Assembly (NCBI GenBank): GCA_020054095.1
Contig: JAGVMA010000052.1
Span: 203,609 to 267,608 of the forward strand
Length of the DNA: 64,000 nt
Source: Bacteroidia bacterium
Lineage (GTDB): Bacteria > Bacteroidota > Bacteroidia > JADZBD01
Reading direction: 5' to 3'
The stretch's first letter is position 1. Each line of letters begins with the position of its first letter. The notes under the pieces are model-generated. The model made no database searches, was not told the DNA's origin, and saw only the letters and a program-made list of their open reading frames with translations. The position numbers and the translations under genes were made by a program. Of this stretch, positions 1 to 8,332 are shown piece after piece.

Positions 1-2
1 AT

Positions 3-2291
3 AGAATAGATACCGATAGAATTTACGTTACCGTATTTGAAGGTAGTGCCGAAGAAAATATTCCGTTTGACCAAGAAGCTTACAACAACTGGAAACGCTT
101 TATAAGTGAAGACCGAATTTTACGCGGAAACAAAAAAGATAATTTTTGGGAGATGGGTGATACAGGCCCGTGCGGCCCGTGTTCAGAGATACACGTGGAT
201 GTGCGCGATGACAAAGAGCGAAAAAAAATTGATGGAAAAACATTAGTAAACGCAGGCCACCCACAAGTGATTGAAATCTGGAACAATGTGTTCATGGAAT
301 TTAATCGAAAAGCCGATGGCAGCTTAATAAAATTACCTGCTCAGCATGTGGATACAGGCATGGGTTTCGAGCGGCTGTGCATGGTATTGCAAGGCAAAAA
401 ATCGAATTACGATACGGATGTTTTTCAGCCCATCATTAATAAGATAGAAGATATTTCCGGATTGCGCTACCGAGCTGATGCACCAAGCAAAAGCGAAGAT
501 GTTATAAATATTGCAATGCGTGTTATTGCCGATCACATTCGTGCCATTTCGTTTTCAGTTGCTGATGGACAGTTGCCAAGCAATACAGGTGCCGGCTATG
601 TTATCCGCAGAATTTTAAGACGCGCTATCCGCTACGGATACCAATCGCTTAATTTAAAGGAACCATTTATGCACCGCTTGGTTCCGGTGCTTGCTAATCA
701 AATGGGCGCTGCTTTCCCTGAATTAGTTTCGCAAAAGCTGCTGATAGAAAAAGTTATAAAAGAAGAAGAAACATCTTTTTACCGCACGTTAGAAACCGGC
801 CTCAAGAAAATTGACCAAGTGTGTATTGATGCCGTGAAAAATAAAAACGCTGTAATAGATGGCAAAATTGTTTTTGAATTGTACGATACATTTGGCTTCC
901 CTGTTGATTTAACATCACTCATTGCGCGTGGTTATGAATTAAGCATTGACGAAACTGCTTTTAATGCCGAATTGGAAAAACAAAAAAACCGCTCACGCGA
1001 TGCCACTGCCACAGATGCCGGAGATTGGGAAACAATTACAAAAACCGACAAACAGCAATCGGCATTTATTGGTTACGAAAAAACCGAGAGCGAAATAGAA
1101 ATAATTAAATACCGAAAAGGAAAAGCAAAGGGAAAAGAATTATTTCAGTTGGTGTTTAACACCACACCTTTTTATGCCGAAAGTGGTGGCCAGGTAGGCG
1201 ACACAGGCACAATTGAAAAAGGTGATAAAAAAATTTACATCACCGATACAAAAAAAGAAAACGGAGAGTGGATACATTTTGCCGATAAAATAACCGATGA
1301 CTTATCGGGTAAATGGACGGCAAAAATAAATACTGCCAAACGCAAACTCACCGAGAATAATCACAGCGCCACTCACCTCCTCCACGCTGCATTGCGCAAT
1401 GTACTTGGCACACATGTGGAGCAAAAGGGCTCGCTTGTAAATGATGAATATTTGCGTTTCGATTTTTCGCATTTCAGTAAAATAACCGAAGCTGAAATTA
1501 CTACCATCGAAAATAGGGTGAACGAAAAGATAAGAGAAAACATTACTACTGAAATAAAAGAAATGCCAATTGCCGATGCTAAAAAGCAAGGTGCAATGGC
1601 ACTGTTTGGCGAAAAGTATGGCGATGTGGTGCGCGTGGTTACCATTGATAAAAACTACTCGGTGGAATTGTGCGGAGGAACACATGTAAAAAACACAGCA
1701 CAAATAGGCACCTTTAAACTAACTGCCGAAACCGCTGTTGCTGCAGGCATCAGGCGTATTGAAGCCATCACTTCAGTAAAAGCCGAAGCGCATTTGAATA
1801 ATCAAATTGCTGAATTGCATCAGTTAAAAGCATTGCTCAAAAACCCGAAAGATACTGCAAAAGCATTGCAGCAATTACTGGACGACAATGCACAGTTAAC
1901 TAAAAAATTAGAAAGTTTTGTTCGCGAAAAAGCAAAAGCAGTAAAAGATGCGCTGCTCCAACACCCCGATATTATTAACGGCACTTCGGTTATTTGCAAA
2001 AAAATAGAATTAGATAATGCCGATGCAATTAAGGACATTGCATTTAGTTTAAAAAAAATACCTAATAGCTACACCGTGCTGGCGGCCATTGTTAATGGCA
2101 AGCCATCGCTCACGGTTGCAATAAGCGATGATGTGGTTGAACAAAAAAAATTAAATGCAGGGCAAATTGTGCGCGAACTGGCAAAAGAAATACAAGGTGG
2201 TGGCGGTGGCCAAGCCAACTATGCTAATGCAGGTGGTACTAATGCTGCCGGAATAGAAGCCGCACTTAAAAAAGCGCTAACACTTATTTAG
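3..2291 (+). CDS. alaS: Alanine--tRNA ligase, 5'-truncated by the window edge
   Basis: Charges tRNA-Ala with alanine in the cytoplasm and clears mischarged Ser/Gly through its editing domain. The frame is already open at base 3, so the gene begins outside the window; 762 residues are present and roughly 110-120 N-terminal residues are missing compared with the usual 870-880. Visible landmarks are the class II catalytic stretch NFWEMGDTGPCGPC (about 138-182), the editing-domain zinc ligands HSATH (1362-1376) and CGGTH (1671-1685), and the C-terminal glycine-rich segment GGGGGQANYANAGG, followed by the TAG stop. The internal ATG at 153 lies inside the catalytic core and is not the start. The assignment is secure. 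Confidence 0.97.
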   Translation, partial: RIDTDRIYVTVFEGSAEENIPFDQEAYNNWKRFISEDRILRGNKKDNFWEMGDTGPCGPCSEIHVDVRDDKERKKIDGKTLVNAGHPQVIEIWNNVFMEFNRKADGSLIKLPAQHVDTGMGFERLCMVLQGKKSNYDTDVFQPIINKIEDISGLRYRADAPSKSEDVINIAMRVIADHIRAISFSVADGQLPSNTGAGYVIRRILRRAIRYGYQSLNLKEPFMHRLVPVLANQMGAAFPELVSQKLLIEKVIKEEETSFYRTLETGLKKIDQVCIDAVKNKNAVIDGKIVFELYDTFGFPVDLTSLIARGYELSIDETAFNAELEKQKNRSRDATATDAGDWETITKTDKQQSAFIGYEKTESEIEIIKYRKGKAKGKELFQLVFNTTPFYAESGGQVGDTGTIEKGDKKIYITDTKKENGEWIHFADKITDDLSGKWTAKINTAKRKLTENNHSATHLLHAALRNVLGTHVEQKGSLVNDEYLRFDFSHFSKITEAEITTIENRVNEKIRENITTEIKEMPIADAKKQGAMALFGEKYGDVVRVVTIDKNYSVELCGGTHVKNTAQIGTFKLTAETAVAAGIRRIEAITSVKAEAHLNNQIAELHQLKALLKNPKDTAKALQQLLDDNAQLTKKLESFVREKAKAVKDALLQHPDIINGTSVICKKIELDNADAIKDIAFSLKKIPNSYTVLAAIVNGKPSLTVAISDDVVEQKKLNAGQIVRELAKEIQGGGGGQANYANAGGTNAAGIEAALKKALTLI

Positions 2292-2367
2292 TATTCATCA
2301 CTCCTTTTTTATGAGTGCCAATGCAACTAACAAGCATTGGTATTTGTCTTTTTTGTAAATCATTTTT

Positions 2368-3159
2368 ATGAAAAGCGGCTGCTTAAGTTTTATTTTTTCT
2401 TTACTCTTTTTTTCATCTCAAGCACAGTGTCTTGTGCAAATTACGGGTTACCAGCCCTCTTGTTTTGGTTATTGCGATGGGGCGGCAACCGCTTATGCCT
2501 CGGGCAATGCCCCATTTACTTACCAGTGGAATACTAACCCTGTGCAAACTACACAAACCGCTACAGGCCTGTGTGCAGGCACTTACTCGGTAGTTGTTGT
2601 GAACTGAAATAATTGCACTGCCGTGGGTAGTTATACTGTTATCCAACCAGCGCTGTTTCAAGCAACAATCACTTCAATCATACCAGCGTCTTGCTCTAAT
2701 TGCTGCGATGGTGTTGCGTCTGGCGGCCCAACTGTAGGAGGAACCCCGCCCTATATGTTACTCTGGTCACCAAGTAATCAAACGTACACAACTGCAACGG
2801 GATTATGTGCCGGTACAACTTATACTATGTGCGTTACCGATGCTAATGGATGCGTTGCTTGTGATAGCGTAATGGTGAGCTACACCGTTGGTAATGTTGA
2901 AGAAAATGATGCAGGAAATTTCAGCACTTATCCTAATCCCGTTTTAAACGAATTAACCATCAGCACAACACAAACTGATAATTATACCATAAGCGTTTAC
3001 GATTGCTTGGGCAAACTAATCTTAACACAAAGCATACCCATTGCTGCAAACAGTAATTATATTTTAAATTGCAGCGAAATGCCAATCGGCATTTACACTA
3101 TGCAAATAAGTAATGTGGCTGCAAGCACTCGCTTTTACAGGCGATTTGTAAAACAGTAA
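2368..3159 (+). pseudogene. T9SS cargo with SprB-like repeats, interrupted by an in-frame TGA
   Basis: A short secreted surface protein of 263 codons. It has a signal peptide ([20 protein letters not shown]), two SprB-like repeats (motifs [21 protein letters not shown] and [19 protein letters not shown]), and a type A T9SS sorting domain starting near YPNPVLNELTI. A TGA at 2605-2607 splits the frame; the sequence before and after is in the same frame and aligns without a gap to the repeat consensus ([17 protein letters not shown] versus TYSVxVTDANGCT). Only one codon is therefore damaged. This may be a point nonsense mutation, a sequencing error or, less likely, readthrough. Without readthrough, the product would lack its sorting signal and the second repeat. 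It lies 76 bp after alaS on the same strand. Confidence 0.8.
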
Positions 3160-3296
3160 CCGCGCTTTGTTTTCCCTTCAGCTTTCTATTAATTAAGGCG
3201 TAATTTTTGCTGTATTTGTTTATGGAATTTTTAAATCTGTTACATCACTAATATGTAACATTACAAAACCGATTACCGTAAAACAAACCACGCACA

Positions 3297-4880
3297 ATGA
3301 TCCCTAAAAATATTTTCCTCGCAATAATTTTTAGCTCAGTAAGCACCATTGCGCTGCAAGCACAAACTACCGTAAACTTTAAACACACCGGCAAAACCGA
3401 AATATTTATAGTGCCACAGGGCGTAACGAGTATTACTGTTGATATGGCCGGAGGATCGGGTGGAAATATTGGTGAGGCCATAGGCGGAAAAGGTGGCCGT
3501 GTGCAATGCGTGGTGCAAGTAACACCCGGAGAAACGCTGCGCGTTAATGTGGGCGGTGCAGGTTTAGATGGCGACAATAAAAGTGGAATTATTAAAGGTG
3601 GATTTAACGGTGGCGGCACTGGCTATGATGATGACGATTCGTGGGGCGGTGGCAGCGGTGGCGGTGCATCAGATATTACACGCACACCATTCGGTTTAAA
3701 AAACCGAATAGTGGTAGCAGGTGGCGCAGGTGGCGGTGGTATTGATGGCTGCTCGAGTTCATATATGCTTTATGGCGGAAACGGTGGCGGCTTAATAGCT
3801 GCCGATGCACAACCTGCAAAAGGCGGTGGTTGCGATGGCAGCGGATTTGGCGGCACACAAACAGAAGGCGGAAAAAAAGGAAACTACACTTTAAACCCCT
3901 GCGAAAACAGATCAACCGATGGAAAATTTGGACAAGGCGGAAATGCTTTTGGCGCATGCGATAATAGCGATGATGGTGGCAGCGGTGGCGGTGGGGGCTG
4001 GTATGGTGGTGGCAGCGGAAACTTTGGTGCGGGCGGTGGCGGCAGCAGCCACACTGCCGATGGTTGCACCAATGTGGAACACACACAAGGTTATCAGCAA
4101 GGCGATGGCTACATTACTATTACTTATGGTGCAGCAATTAAAACGGTGGTTGAAAAATTAAATGCAAACGCATCGGCATTACCTGCCGAAATTTGCAAAG
4201 GAACTTCTACGGTGCTTACTGTGGCCGATATTACAGGCGGCACTCCGCCCTACTCTTGCCTCTGGACTCCCGGAAATTTATACGGCAATGTGATAAACGT
4301 AAACCCTTCAAAAAATACAATTTACACCGTTCACATCACCGATAATAGTGGCAACACATTTACACAAACCGTAGAAATATTTGTAAAATCTGCGCTAAGC
4401 ATAAGCATCACCAGCACACACGATAGTATATGCCCGGGCGAAAACACCACACTAAACGCTACCAAAGGCATGAGCTACAAATGGTTGCCTGCCGAAGGAT
4501 TAAGCAATGCCTATATCCAAAACCCAACTGCCAACCCAAGCACCACCACTTGTTACACCGTAATAGTAACCGATGAAAACGGCTGCACCGGCTCCGCCAC
4601 AAAATGTGTGGCCATAAAAAAATGCAAAAACATTAAAGAAGTAGGACTCGAATCTATTTATGTTTTTTACAACGCAGCTAATAACGAGTTTATAGTATAT
4701 GGCTTAGTAGCACCCGAAAACGAAGTGAAAATACTAAGCGGAACGGGCGATGTGCTGCTCACAAAAAATGCAGGGCCGGGTAATTGTATTTTAAGTGCAA
4801 GCAAATTACCCGATGGCATGTATTACGTTACCATCAAAACCAAAGTGGGCATGGTAAAGAAAAAAGTGGTGAAAAAGTAA
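3297..4880 (+). CDS. Secreted glycine-rich (ALK/LTK-type) protein with T9SS sorting domain
   Basis: A 527-residue predicted surface protein. Domain order: signal peptide (ends near ALQAQTT, residue about 24); a very glycine-rich domain (about 50-280) with motifs GGGSGGGASDITR, NRIVVAGGAGGGG and GGGGGWYGGGSG, which resemble the glycine-rich domain of ALK/LTK receptors (Pfam Gly_rich family, recalled from family knowledge); two Ig/PKD-like segments (about 290-445) ending in cysteine-containing strands; and a type A T9SS C-terminal domain ending KLPDGMYYVTIKTKVGMVKK. It would be exported through the Sec pathway and then the T9SS. Ligand and role are unknown. The plus strand is strongly enriched in GGTGGC triplets, which explains several long antisense open frames that are shadows. 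Confidence 0.85.
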   Translation: MIPKNIFLAIIFSSVSTIALQAQTTVNFKHTGKTEIFIVPQGVTSITVDMAGGSGGNIGEAIGGKGGRVQCVVQVTPGETLRVNVGGAGLDGDNKSGIIKGGFNGGGTGYDDDDSWGGGSGGGASDITRTPFGLKNRIVVAGGAGGGGIDGCSSSYMLYGGNGGGLIAADAQPAKGGGCDGSGFGGTQTEGGKKGNYTLNPCENRSTDGKFGQGGNAFGACDNSDDGGSGGGGGWYGGGSGNFGAGGGGSSHTADGCTNVEHTQGYQQGDGYITITYGAAIKTVVEKLNANASALPAEICKGTSTVLTVADITGGTPPYSCLWTPGNLYGNVINVNPSKNTIYTVHITDNSGNTFTQTVEIFVKSALSISITSTHDSICPGENTTLNATKGMSYKWLPAEGLSNAYIQNPTANPSTTTCYTVIVTDENGCTGSATKCVAIKKCKNIKEVGLESIYVFYNAANNEFIVYGLVAPENEVKILSGTGDVLLTKNAGPGNCILSASKLPDGMYYVTIKTKVGMVKKKVVKK

Positions 4881-4910
4881 ACAACCAATCACTTCTCAAT
4901 ATCGCCTGCG

Positions 4911-5064
4911 CTGCCTGCCGCAGGCAGAATAAACGTGCGGTTCACGATTAAAACTGCTTAATAACGAACACACAAAACACGTCATTACGATCCGCCTCAG
5001 GCGGAGAAGTATTCTCAAAAATAAAACTACATTGTATCGGTCGTTACGCTCCCTTGCAATGACG
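4911..5064. repeat. Cluster of short palindromic intergenic repeats
   Basis: Three palindromic units follow the preceding gene. CTGCCTGC-C-GCAGGCAG lies at 4911-4927. TCCGCCT-C-AGGCGGA lies at 4991-5005. A larger pair, CGTCATTAC (4980-4988) and GCAATGACG (5056-5064), forms imperfect arms around the second palindrome. These look like the REP/BIME-like elements scattered in Bacteroidota genomes; no coding capacity is seen. Confidence 0.7.
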
Positions 5065-5090
5065 AACTCGACAACGTCATGCTCTATCTG

Positions 5091-5124
5091 CGCGCTGTCA
5101 TGCTGAGCCTGTCGAAGCATCTCT
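5091..5124 (+). repeat. Dispersed repeat, CTGTCATGCTGAGCCTGTCGAAGCATCTC family
   Basis: The unit GCTGTCATGCTGAGCCTG followed by TCGAAGCATCTC recurs in inverted orientation at about 44839-44870, where GAGATGCTTCG and GCTCAGCATGACAGC are kept. Its core CTGAGC(n)GTCGAAG is also shared with the hairpin at 63561-63586. It is a dispersed non-coding repeat family with at least three copies in this window. Confidence 0.7.
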
Positions 5125-5163
5125 TGGCGTAGCCATAATTTTTTGTTTTAACAATTCATATCA

Positions 5164-5419
5164 ATCAATTTTGAACTCTACAATAGCAAGTGTTAATGCT
5201 ACAATCTAATCTTCTAAAACTACAACGGGCTACCGCGAATCAAAACAATACATTGTAGCATTAACGAGGTAAATTGTAAAACACACAATACGCATTGTGG
5301 AAACAAAAACGGTGATTGTAGCCCGTACAATGTACATTGTAGCAATGGCTTTAGTAATTGTAGCGTTAGATTATTAATGTGTAGCACCGTTAGATTATAG
5401 CGTAGCATCGTATTTACAA
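5164..5419. repeat. 21-bp phased repeat array in two opposing arms
   Basis: Eight plus-strand units start at 5252, 5273, 5294, 5315, 5336, 5357, 5378 and 5399, exactly 21 bp apart. Their first eight bases are ATTGTAGC, ATTGTAAA, ATTGTGGA, ATTGTAGC, ATTGTAGC, ATTGTAGC, TGTGTAGC and AGCGTAGC; the other 13 bases vary. To the left are three minus-strand units, read from 5226, 5205 and 5184, again 21 bp apart: GTTGTAGT, ATTGTAGC, ATTGTAGA. The arms are separated by 25 bp (5227-5251). One full 14-bp inverted match links the arms (5192-5205 with 5252-5265). Spacing of two helical turns suggests a phased protein-binding array, perhaps iteron-like (inference). A relic of heptapeptide coding is an alternative: plus-strand codons give Cys in each right-arm unit, but there is no start codon. 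Confidence 0.75.
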
Positions 5420-5870
5420 AACTACAGCCCTTGTAAATTGCGCAAAGGATTAAAAACATCATCCAGAAGGATAATTTAATGCTGTACTGGGGCAAGCAGT
5501 GAAAATTACGTAAAGTGCGCAAGGTTGATTATTGTAATTGTTTATTCTTTACAAACTATTTCTCCTTTTGATACTTTATGATTAATGCATATACTTGAAT
5601 AACTACTGTCTTGCAGGCTCAGCTACCCAAAAGTATGTATACATTTACTTTTTTCCGACTTATTATTTTTCTTTATGGAACGTCAAAAAGTAAAAGAGCC
5701 AAATCTTTTTCTCGCTTGCACTTTTGCGCCTTATTTTATTGTATGTAATTTTAGCGGGCGCAAAAGAGCAAGCATCCGATTACGAAAAACCAGATAAAAA
5801 AGATTGTTTTTTTATCCGAAAAAATGTTATTCTTTTACTACATATTACTCAACAACTTAAAAACCCAAGC
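5420..5870. other. Non-coding gap after the array
   Basis: No convincing gene is present. Two imperfect direct copies of a TGCGCAAGG-type word occur (about 5439-5452 and 5515-5531). An ATTGTAAT at 5531 is out of phase with the upstream array. Open reading in the frame of the next gene continues up to 5724, but this upstream part has no signal-like or domain-like features. Confidence 0.4.
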
Positions 5871-6197
5871 ATGGCTTGTACAATTACGGTTACTTCAGCA
5901 GTAGTTAATGGCGGCAACGTCATAGTCGCTGGAAATTTTTCCGCAACTCCGTCATGCACTGGTACGCTTACAATAAGTGTAACCGTAACCTGTCTGGACG
6001 CAGGCGGGACTTTCAACATGACATCAGCAACAAATATTGCCATCTTTGCAACAATTCTCATTGATATTTTTTCTGGGGGCTTACTTACAACGGGTTTAGT
6101 AGTTGCACTTATAGCAATAACAGCATTTGCCACATGGGTTGCAATGTTTCCTTTAAGTAACCCACCCTGCAAAAACAACACCGCAACATGTCAATAA
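5871..6197 (+). CDS. Small cysteine-containing membrane protein, unknown function
   Basis: The product is a 108-residue protein starting MACTITVTSAVV. An N-terminal half rich in Thr/Val/Ser with three cysteines (about residues 1-45) is followed by a long hydrophobic stretch of two likely membrane spans (about 52-95, NIAIFATILIDIFSGGLLTTG then LVVALIAITAFATWVAMF). It ends in a short tail with two more cysteines. I chose the ATG at 5871 rather than the earlier in-frame codon at 5724 because the extra 49 residues are charged and low in features. The gene overlaps the next one by 10 bp, so translation is probably coupled. I recognise no family; it is the first member of the unknown operon reaching 8221. 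Confidence 0.6.
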   Translation: MACTITVTSAVVNGGNVIVAGNFSATPSCTGTLTISVTVTCLDAGGTFNMTSATNIAIFATILIDIFSGGLLTTGLVVALIAITAFATWVAMFPLSNPPCKNNTATCQ

Positions 6198-6958
6198 AAA
6201 TTCTAAATGAAGTGCGAAAGGAAAAATTATTCTTGGCAATCGTATTTTTTATTTCTATTGATTCATATTGTCAGTCACAAACAGATACTACTAAATATAT
6301 TTTTGGATGGCAAGTTTCAACAGGTATAATGCAACAAAATTTCTCTGCTCTTAATAAATATGAATACCTACTGAATAGACCTCAAAATTTTTCTTTCCAA
6401 TATCCAAGTCCTTCATTATTTATTGGTAATCCTGAAAAAATTTTCATTTCACTTTCATTGAGTACAGCTTTTGGCTCTGAAAATTCAGGGACATACAATA
6501 ATTATAATATCAAATCAGGAGGTTCAAGTTCCTTTATGGGAGGCAATATAAATTGCCCTCTTAAAACAGATTTTTCAAAAAAATCTCTTCAAGGAATTTA
6601 TGTTTCGTTGGGCGTAAGATATGTTTCAACTTCTATTTATTCAAAAGCGCAGGGAATAAATTCGCTAAAGAGGGATACTACTTTTTATTATGAAAACAGT
6701 AAGGCAAAGAATGTTGTTGCGAATGCAGAAATAATGTTTGAATTATTTAGCTTGGGCAAAAGACCCACACGATTGCGTTATCCACTCATGATTAAAATCG
6801 GTTATAATTTACAAATTCAAAAACCAACTTGGTCAGGAGATTACAGCAGATACAGCGGAGACGAAAGCCCAAATATAAATTTAGGTGGGTTCTATTTTGG
6901 AATAGGATTTAATTTCTGGTTAAAAAAAGGTGTTATGAAATCTTGGTTTAAGAAATAA
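6188..6958 (+). CDS. Secreted protein, probable outer-membrane beta-barrel, unknown function
   Basis: A 256-residue protein. Residues 1-30 (ending near FFISIDSYCQSQT) look like a signal peptide preceded by a short charged lead. The rest alternates polar and aromatic residues in short strands (for example YVSLGVRYVSTSIY, LMIKIGYNLQI, NLGGFYFGIGFNFWL) and ends in a strand-like segment, typical of Bacteroidota outer-membrane barrels. It overlaps the upstream small membrane protein gene and lies 4 bp before the TGA-interrupted frame at 6963. No named family is recognised; barrel assignment is an inference from strand pattern. Confidence 0.7.
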   Translation: MSIKILNEVRKEKLFLAIVFFISIDSYCQSQTDTTKYIFGWQVSTGIMQQNFSALNKYEYLLNRPQNFSFQYPSPSLFIGNPEKIFISLSLSTAFGSENSGTYNNYNIKSGGSSSFMGGNINCPLKTDFSKKSLQGIYVSLGVRYVSTSIYSKAQGINSLKRDTTFYYENSKAKNVVANAEIMFELFSLGKRPTRLRYPLMIKIGYNLQIQKPTWSGDYSRYSGDESPNINLGGFYFGIGFNFWLKKGVMKSWFKK

Positions 6959-6962
6959 AAAT

Positions 6963-7295
6963 ATGGAACAAACAAATGAGGGTTGTTCTGGTTGTAATCA
7001 AGAACAATCAATATCAGCTAATCAGTTTAATAATGTTACTGTACAGCAAAATGCTCCATGAACAGGATGCAGAAAAAATCAATTCAAAGGAAAGCTTGGT
7101 ACTTGTATTGATTGCATAGTAGCCAATATAATCGGCACAGTATTGGGATGGATTGTTTTTTTATCCTTTCTTTTTTTCTATCCTGATAAAAGAGCTTTAT
7201 ACACAACAATTTTTATTTCGGGATTATTCACACTATTACTATCTGCTCACGCAATTGCTTATTTGATAAAACGAAATAAAGCTTCTGAAAAATGA
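6963..7295 (+). pseudogene. Small two-CxxC membrane protein frame interrupted by in-frame TGA
   Basis: A 110-codon frame from ATG 6963 to TGA 7293-7295, broken by a TGA at 7059-7061 after 32 codons (VTVQQNAP-stop-TGCRKNQFKGK). The first part has CSGCNQ; the second has TGC and a CIDC motif, then two hydrophobic spans (about VANIIGTVLGWIVFLSFLFF and IFISGLFTLLLSAHAIAYL) and a basic tail. It sits 4 bp after the preceding gene. Its final TGA overlaps the next ATG (ATGA at 7292-7295), exactly as in a translationally coupled operon, which argues that the whole frame is or recently was one gene. If TGA replaced TGG, the residue would be Trp. Function unknown. Confidence 0.6.
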
Positions 7296-8221
7296 AAAAG
7301 ATTTTATTTTTTTTAATTGTTTTTTTCATTCACAAAATTGTACAATGTCAAAATCTTGTTCCTGATGGAAGTTTTGAGCAAGACACTGCTTGTCCGCTGA
7401 CAACTTATGTTTATTATAATGCTTATTGGAAAGTACCTACGGCAGGAACGCCTGATTATTTTGATACTTGCTCAAATTCGTGGACTAATAGCGTTCCAAA
7501 TAATTTTGTTGGAAGTCAACCTGCATTTGGCGGTGCTTATGTTGGTCTCGTAACAAAAATTGCTGGTGATTATAAAGAATATGTTCAAGTTCGTTTGCTT
7601 GATTCTCTAAAAGCAGGTATATCTTATTGTGTAAGTTACTATGTTTCCCTTGCTGGTAAATCAGCCTATGCAACTCCCGCTCCACAACTTTATTTTTCTG
7701 ATTCAGCAATTTCAAGCACTGGCTCATCCTATTTCCCTTACACACCACAAATAAATAACACTTCAATAATTACCGATACTACAAACTGGACACATATTAC
7801 GGGAACTTATACCGCTAATGGAGGTGAAAAATATATTACTATTGGCAATTTCTTTTCTGATGCAAACACTCCCTCTGTTTTTATAAATTTTAGTTCCATT
7901 ATGGCTTATTTCTATCTTGACAGCGTTTCGGTTGTAAATTGTGACAGCTCAAACGGAGTAAATGAACAAACTTTTAATATTAAAATAAATATTTTTCCAA
8001 ATCCCTTTTCTGCGCAGACAACTTTAAAAACAGATATTCCTTTAGTCAATGTAACTCTCACGGTGGACAACTGTTTCGGTCAGACAGTTGCGCAAATAAA
8101 AAACATCAACGGGCAGACAGTCGTTTTCTCGCGTGACAATCTCACAAGTGGACTGTATTTCGTTCGGCTGACAGAAGAGAATAAAATCATCGCAGTAGAC
8201 AAACTTGTAATCACCGACTGA
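7292..8221 (+). CDS. Secreted T9SS cargo protein with possible carbohydrate-binding-like N-domain
   Basis: A 309-residue exported protein. It has a signal peptide (MKKILFFLIVFFIHKIVQCQ) and a beta-rich N-terminal domain beginning NLVPDGSFEQ, a start commonly seen in T9SS cargo and in CBM-like galactose-binding folds. The type A T9SS sorting domain (about 225-309) contains IFPNPFSAQTTLKTD and ends LTSGLYFVRLTEENK...KLVITD. The start codon overlaps the stop of the interrupted frame upstream (ATGA), and the gene closes the four-gene unit. The last 150 bp use noticeably different codons from the first part. The binding specificity cannot be read from sequence. Confidence 0.85.
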   Translation: MKKILFFLIVFFIHKIVQCQNLVPDGSFEQDTACPLTTYVYYNAYWKVPTAGTPDYFDTCSNSWTNSVPNNFVGSQPAFGGAYVGLVTKIAGDYKEYVQVRLLDSLKAGISYCVSYYVSLAGKSAYATPAPQLYFSDSAISSTGSSYFPYTPQINNTSIITDTTNWTHITGTYTANGGEKYITIGNFFSDANTPSVFINFSSIMAYFYLDSVSVVNCDSSNGVNEQTFNIKINIFPNPFSAQTTLKTDIPLVNVTLTVDNCFGQTVAQIKNINGQTVVFSRDNLTSGLYFVRLTEENKIIAVDKLVITD

Positions 8222-8293
8222 CATGAAAGACAACAGCACTGGGCACAACAATGGTAACTGTTGCACAACCATAAAAAAATAAAATTAATTCAT

Positions 8294-8332
8294 AAAAAAA
8301 ACGATTCTTTTGAAAAAGAGAATCGTTTTTTT
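8294..8332. terminator. Rho-independent terminator
   Basis: An A-rich/T-rich hairpin: arm ACGATTCTTTT (8301-8311), loop GAAA, arm AAGAGAATCGT, then a T run (8326-8332) with matching A run upstream. It lies 72 bp after the T9SS cargo gene and can end that operon's transcript. Confidence 0.8.

Noticed and set aside
3676..4086. Antisense open frames in the glycine-rich region
   Set aside because: Long frames of His/Arg or Pro are shadows of the GGTGGC-rich coding strand.
4881..5163. IS element ends
   Set aside because: The palindromes have no transposase frame, target-site duplications or paired ends at element length.
5164..5419. CRISPR array
   Set aside because: Units have only an 8-bp conserved core and 13-bp variable part, on both strands; CRISPR repeats are longer and in one orientation. 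No cas genes are present.
5220..5522. 100-residue minus-strand open frame covering most of the 21-bp array
   Set aside because: It is a chance frame through the repeat units, which give Leu-Gln at each 21-bp step; there is no signal, domain or plausible context, and the left-arm units lie outside it.
2605..7061. Alternative genetic code with TGA as a sense codon
   Set aside because: TGA is used as a stop in many clear genes, including overlaps with the next ATG at 15124-15128, 33548-33552 and 7292-7295; only two frames carry an internal TGA.
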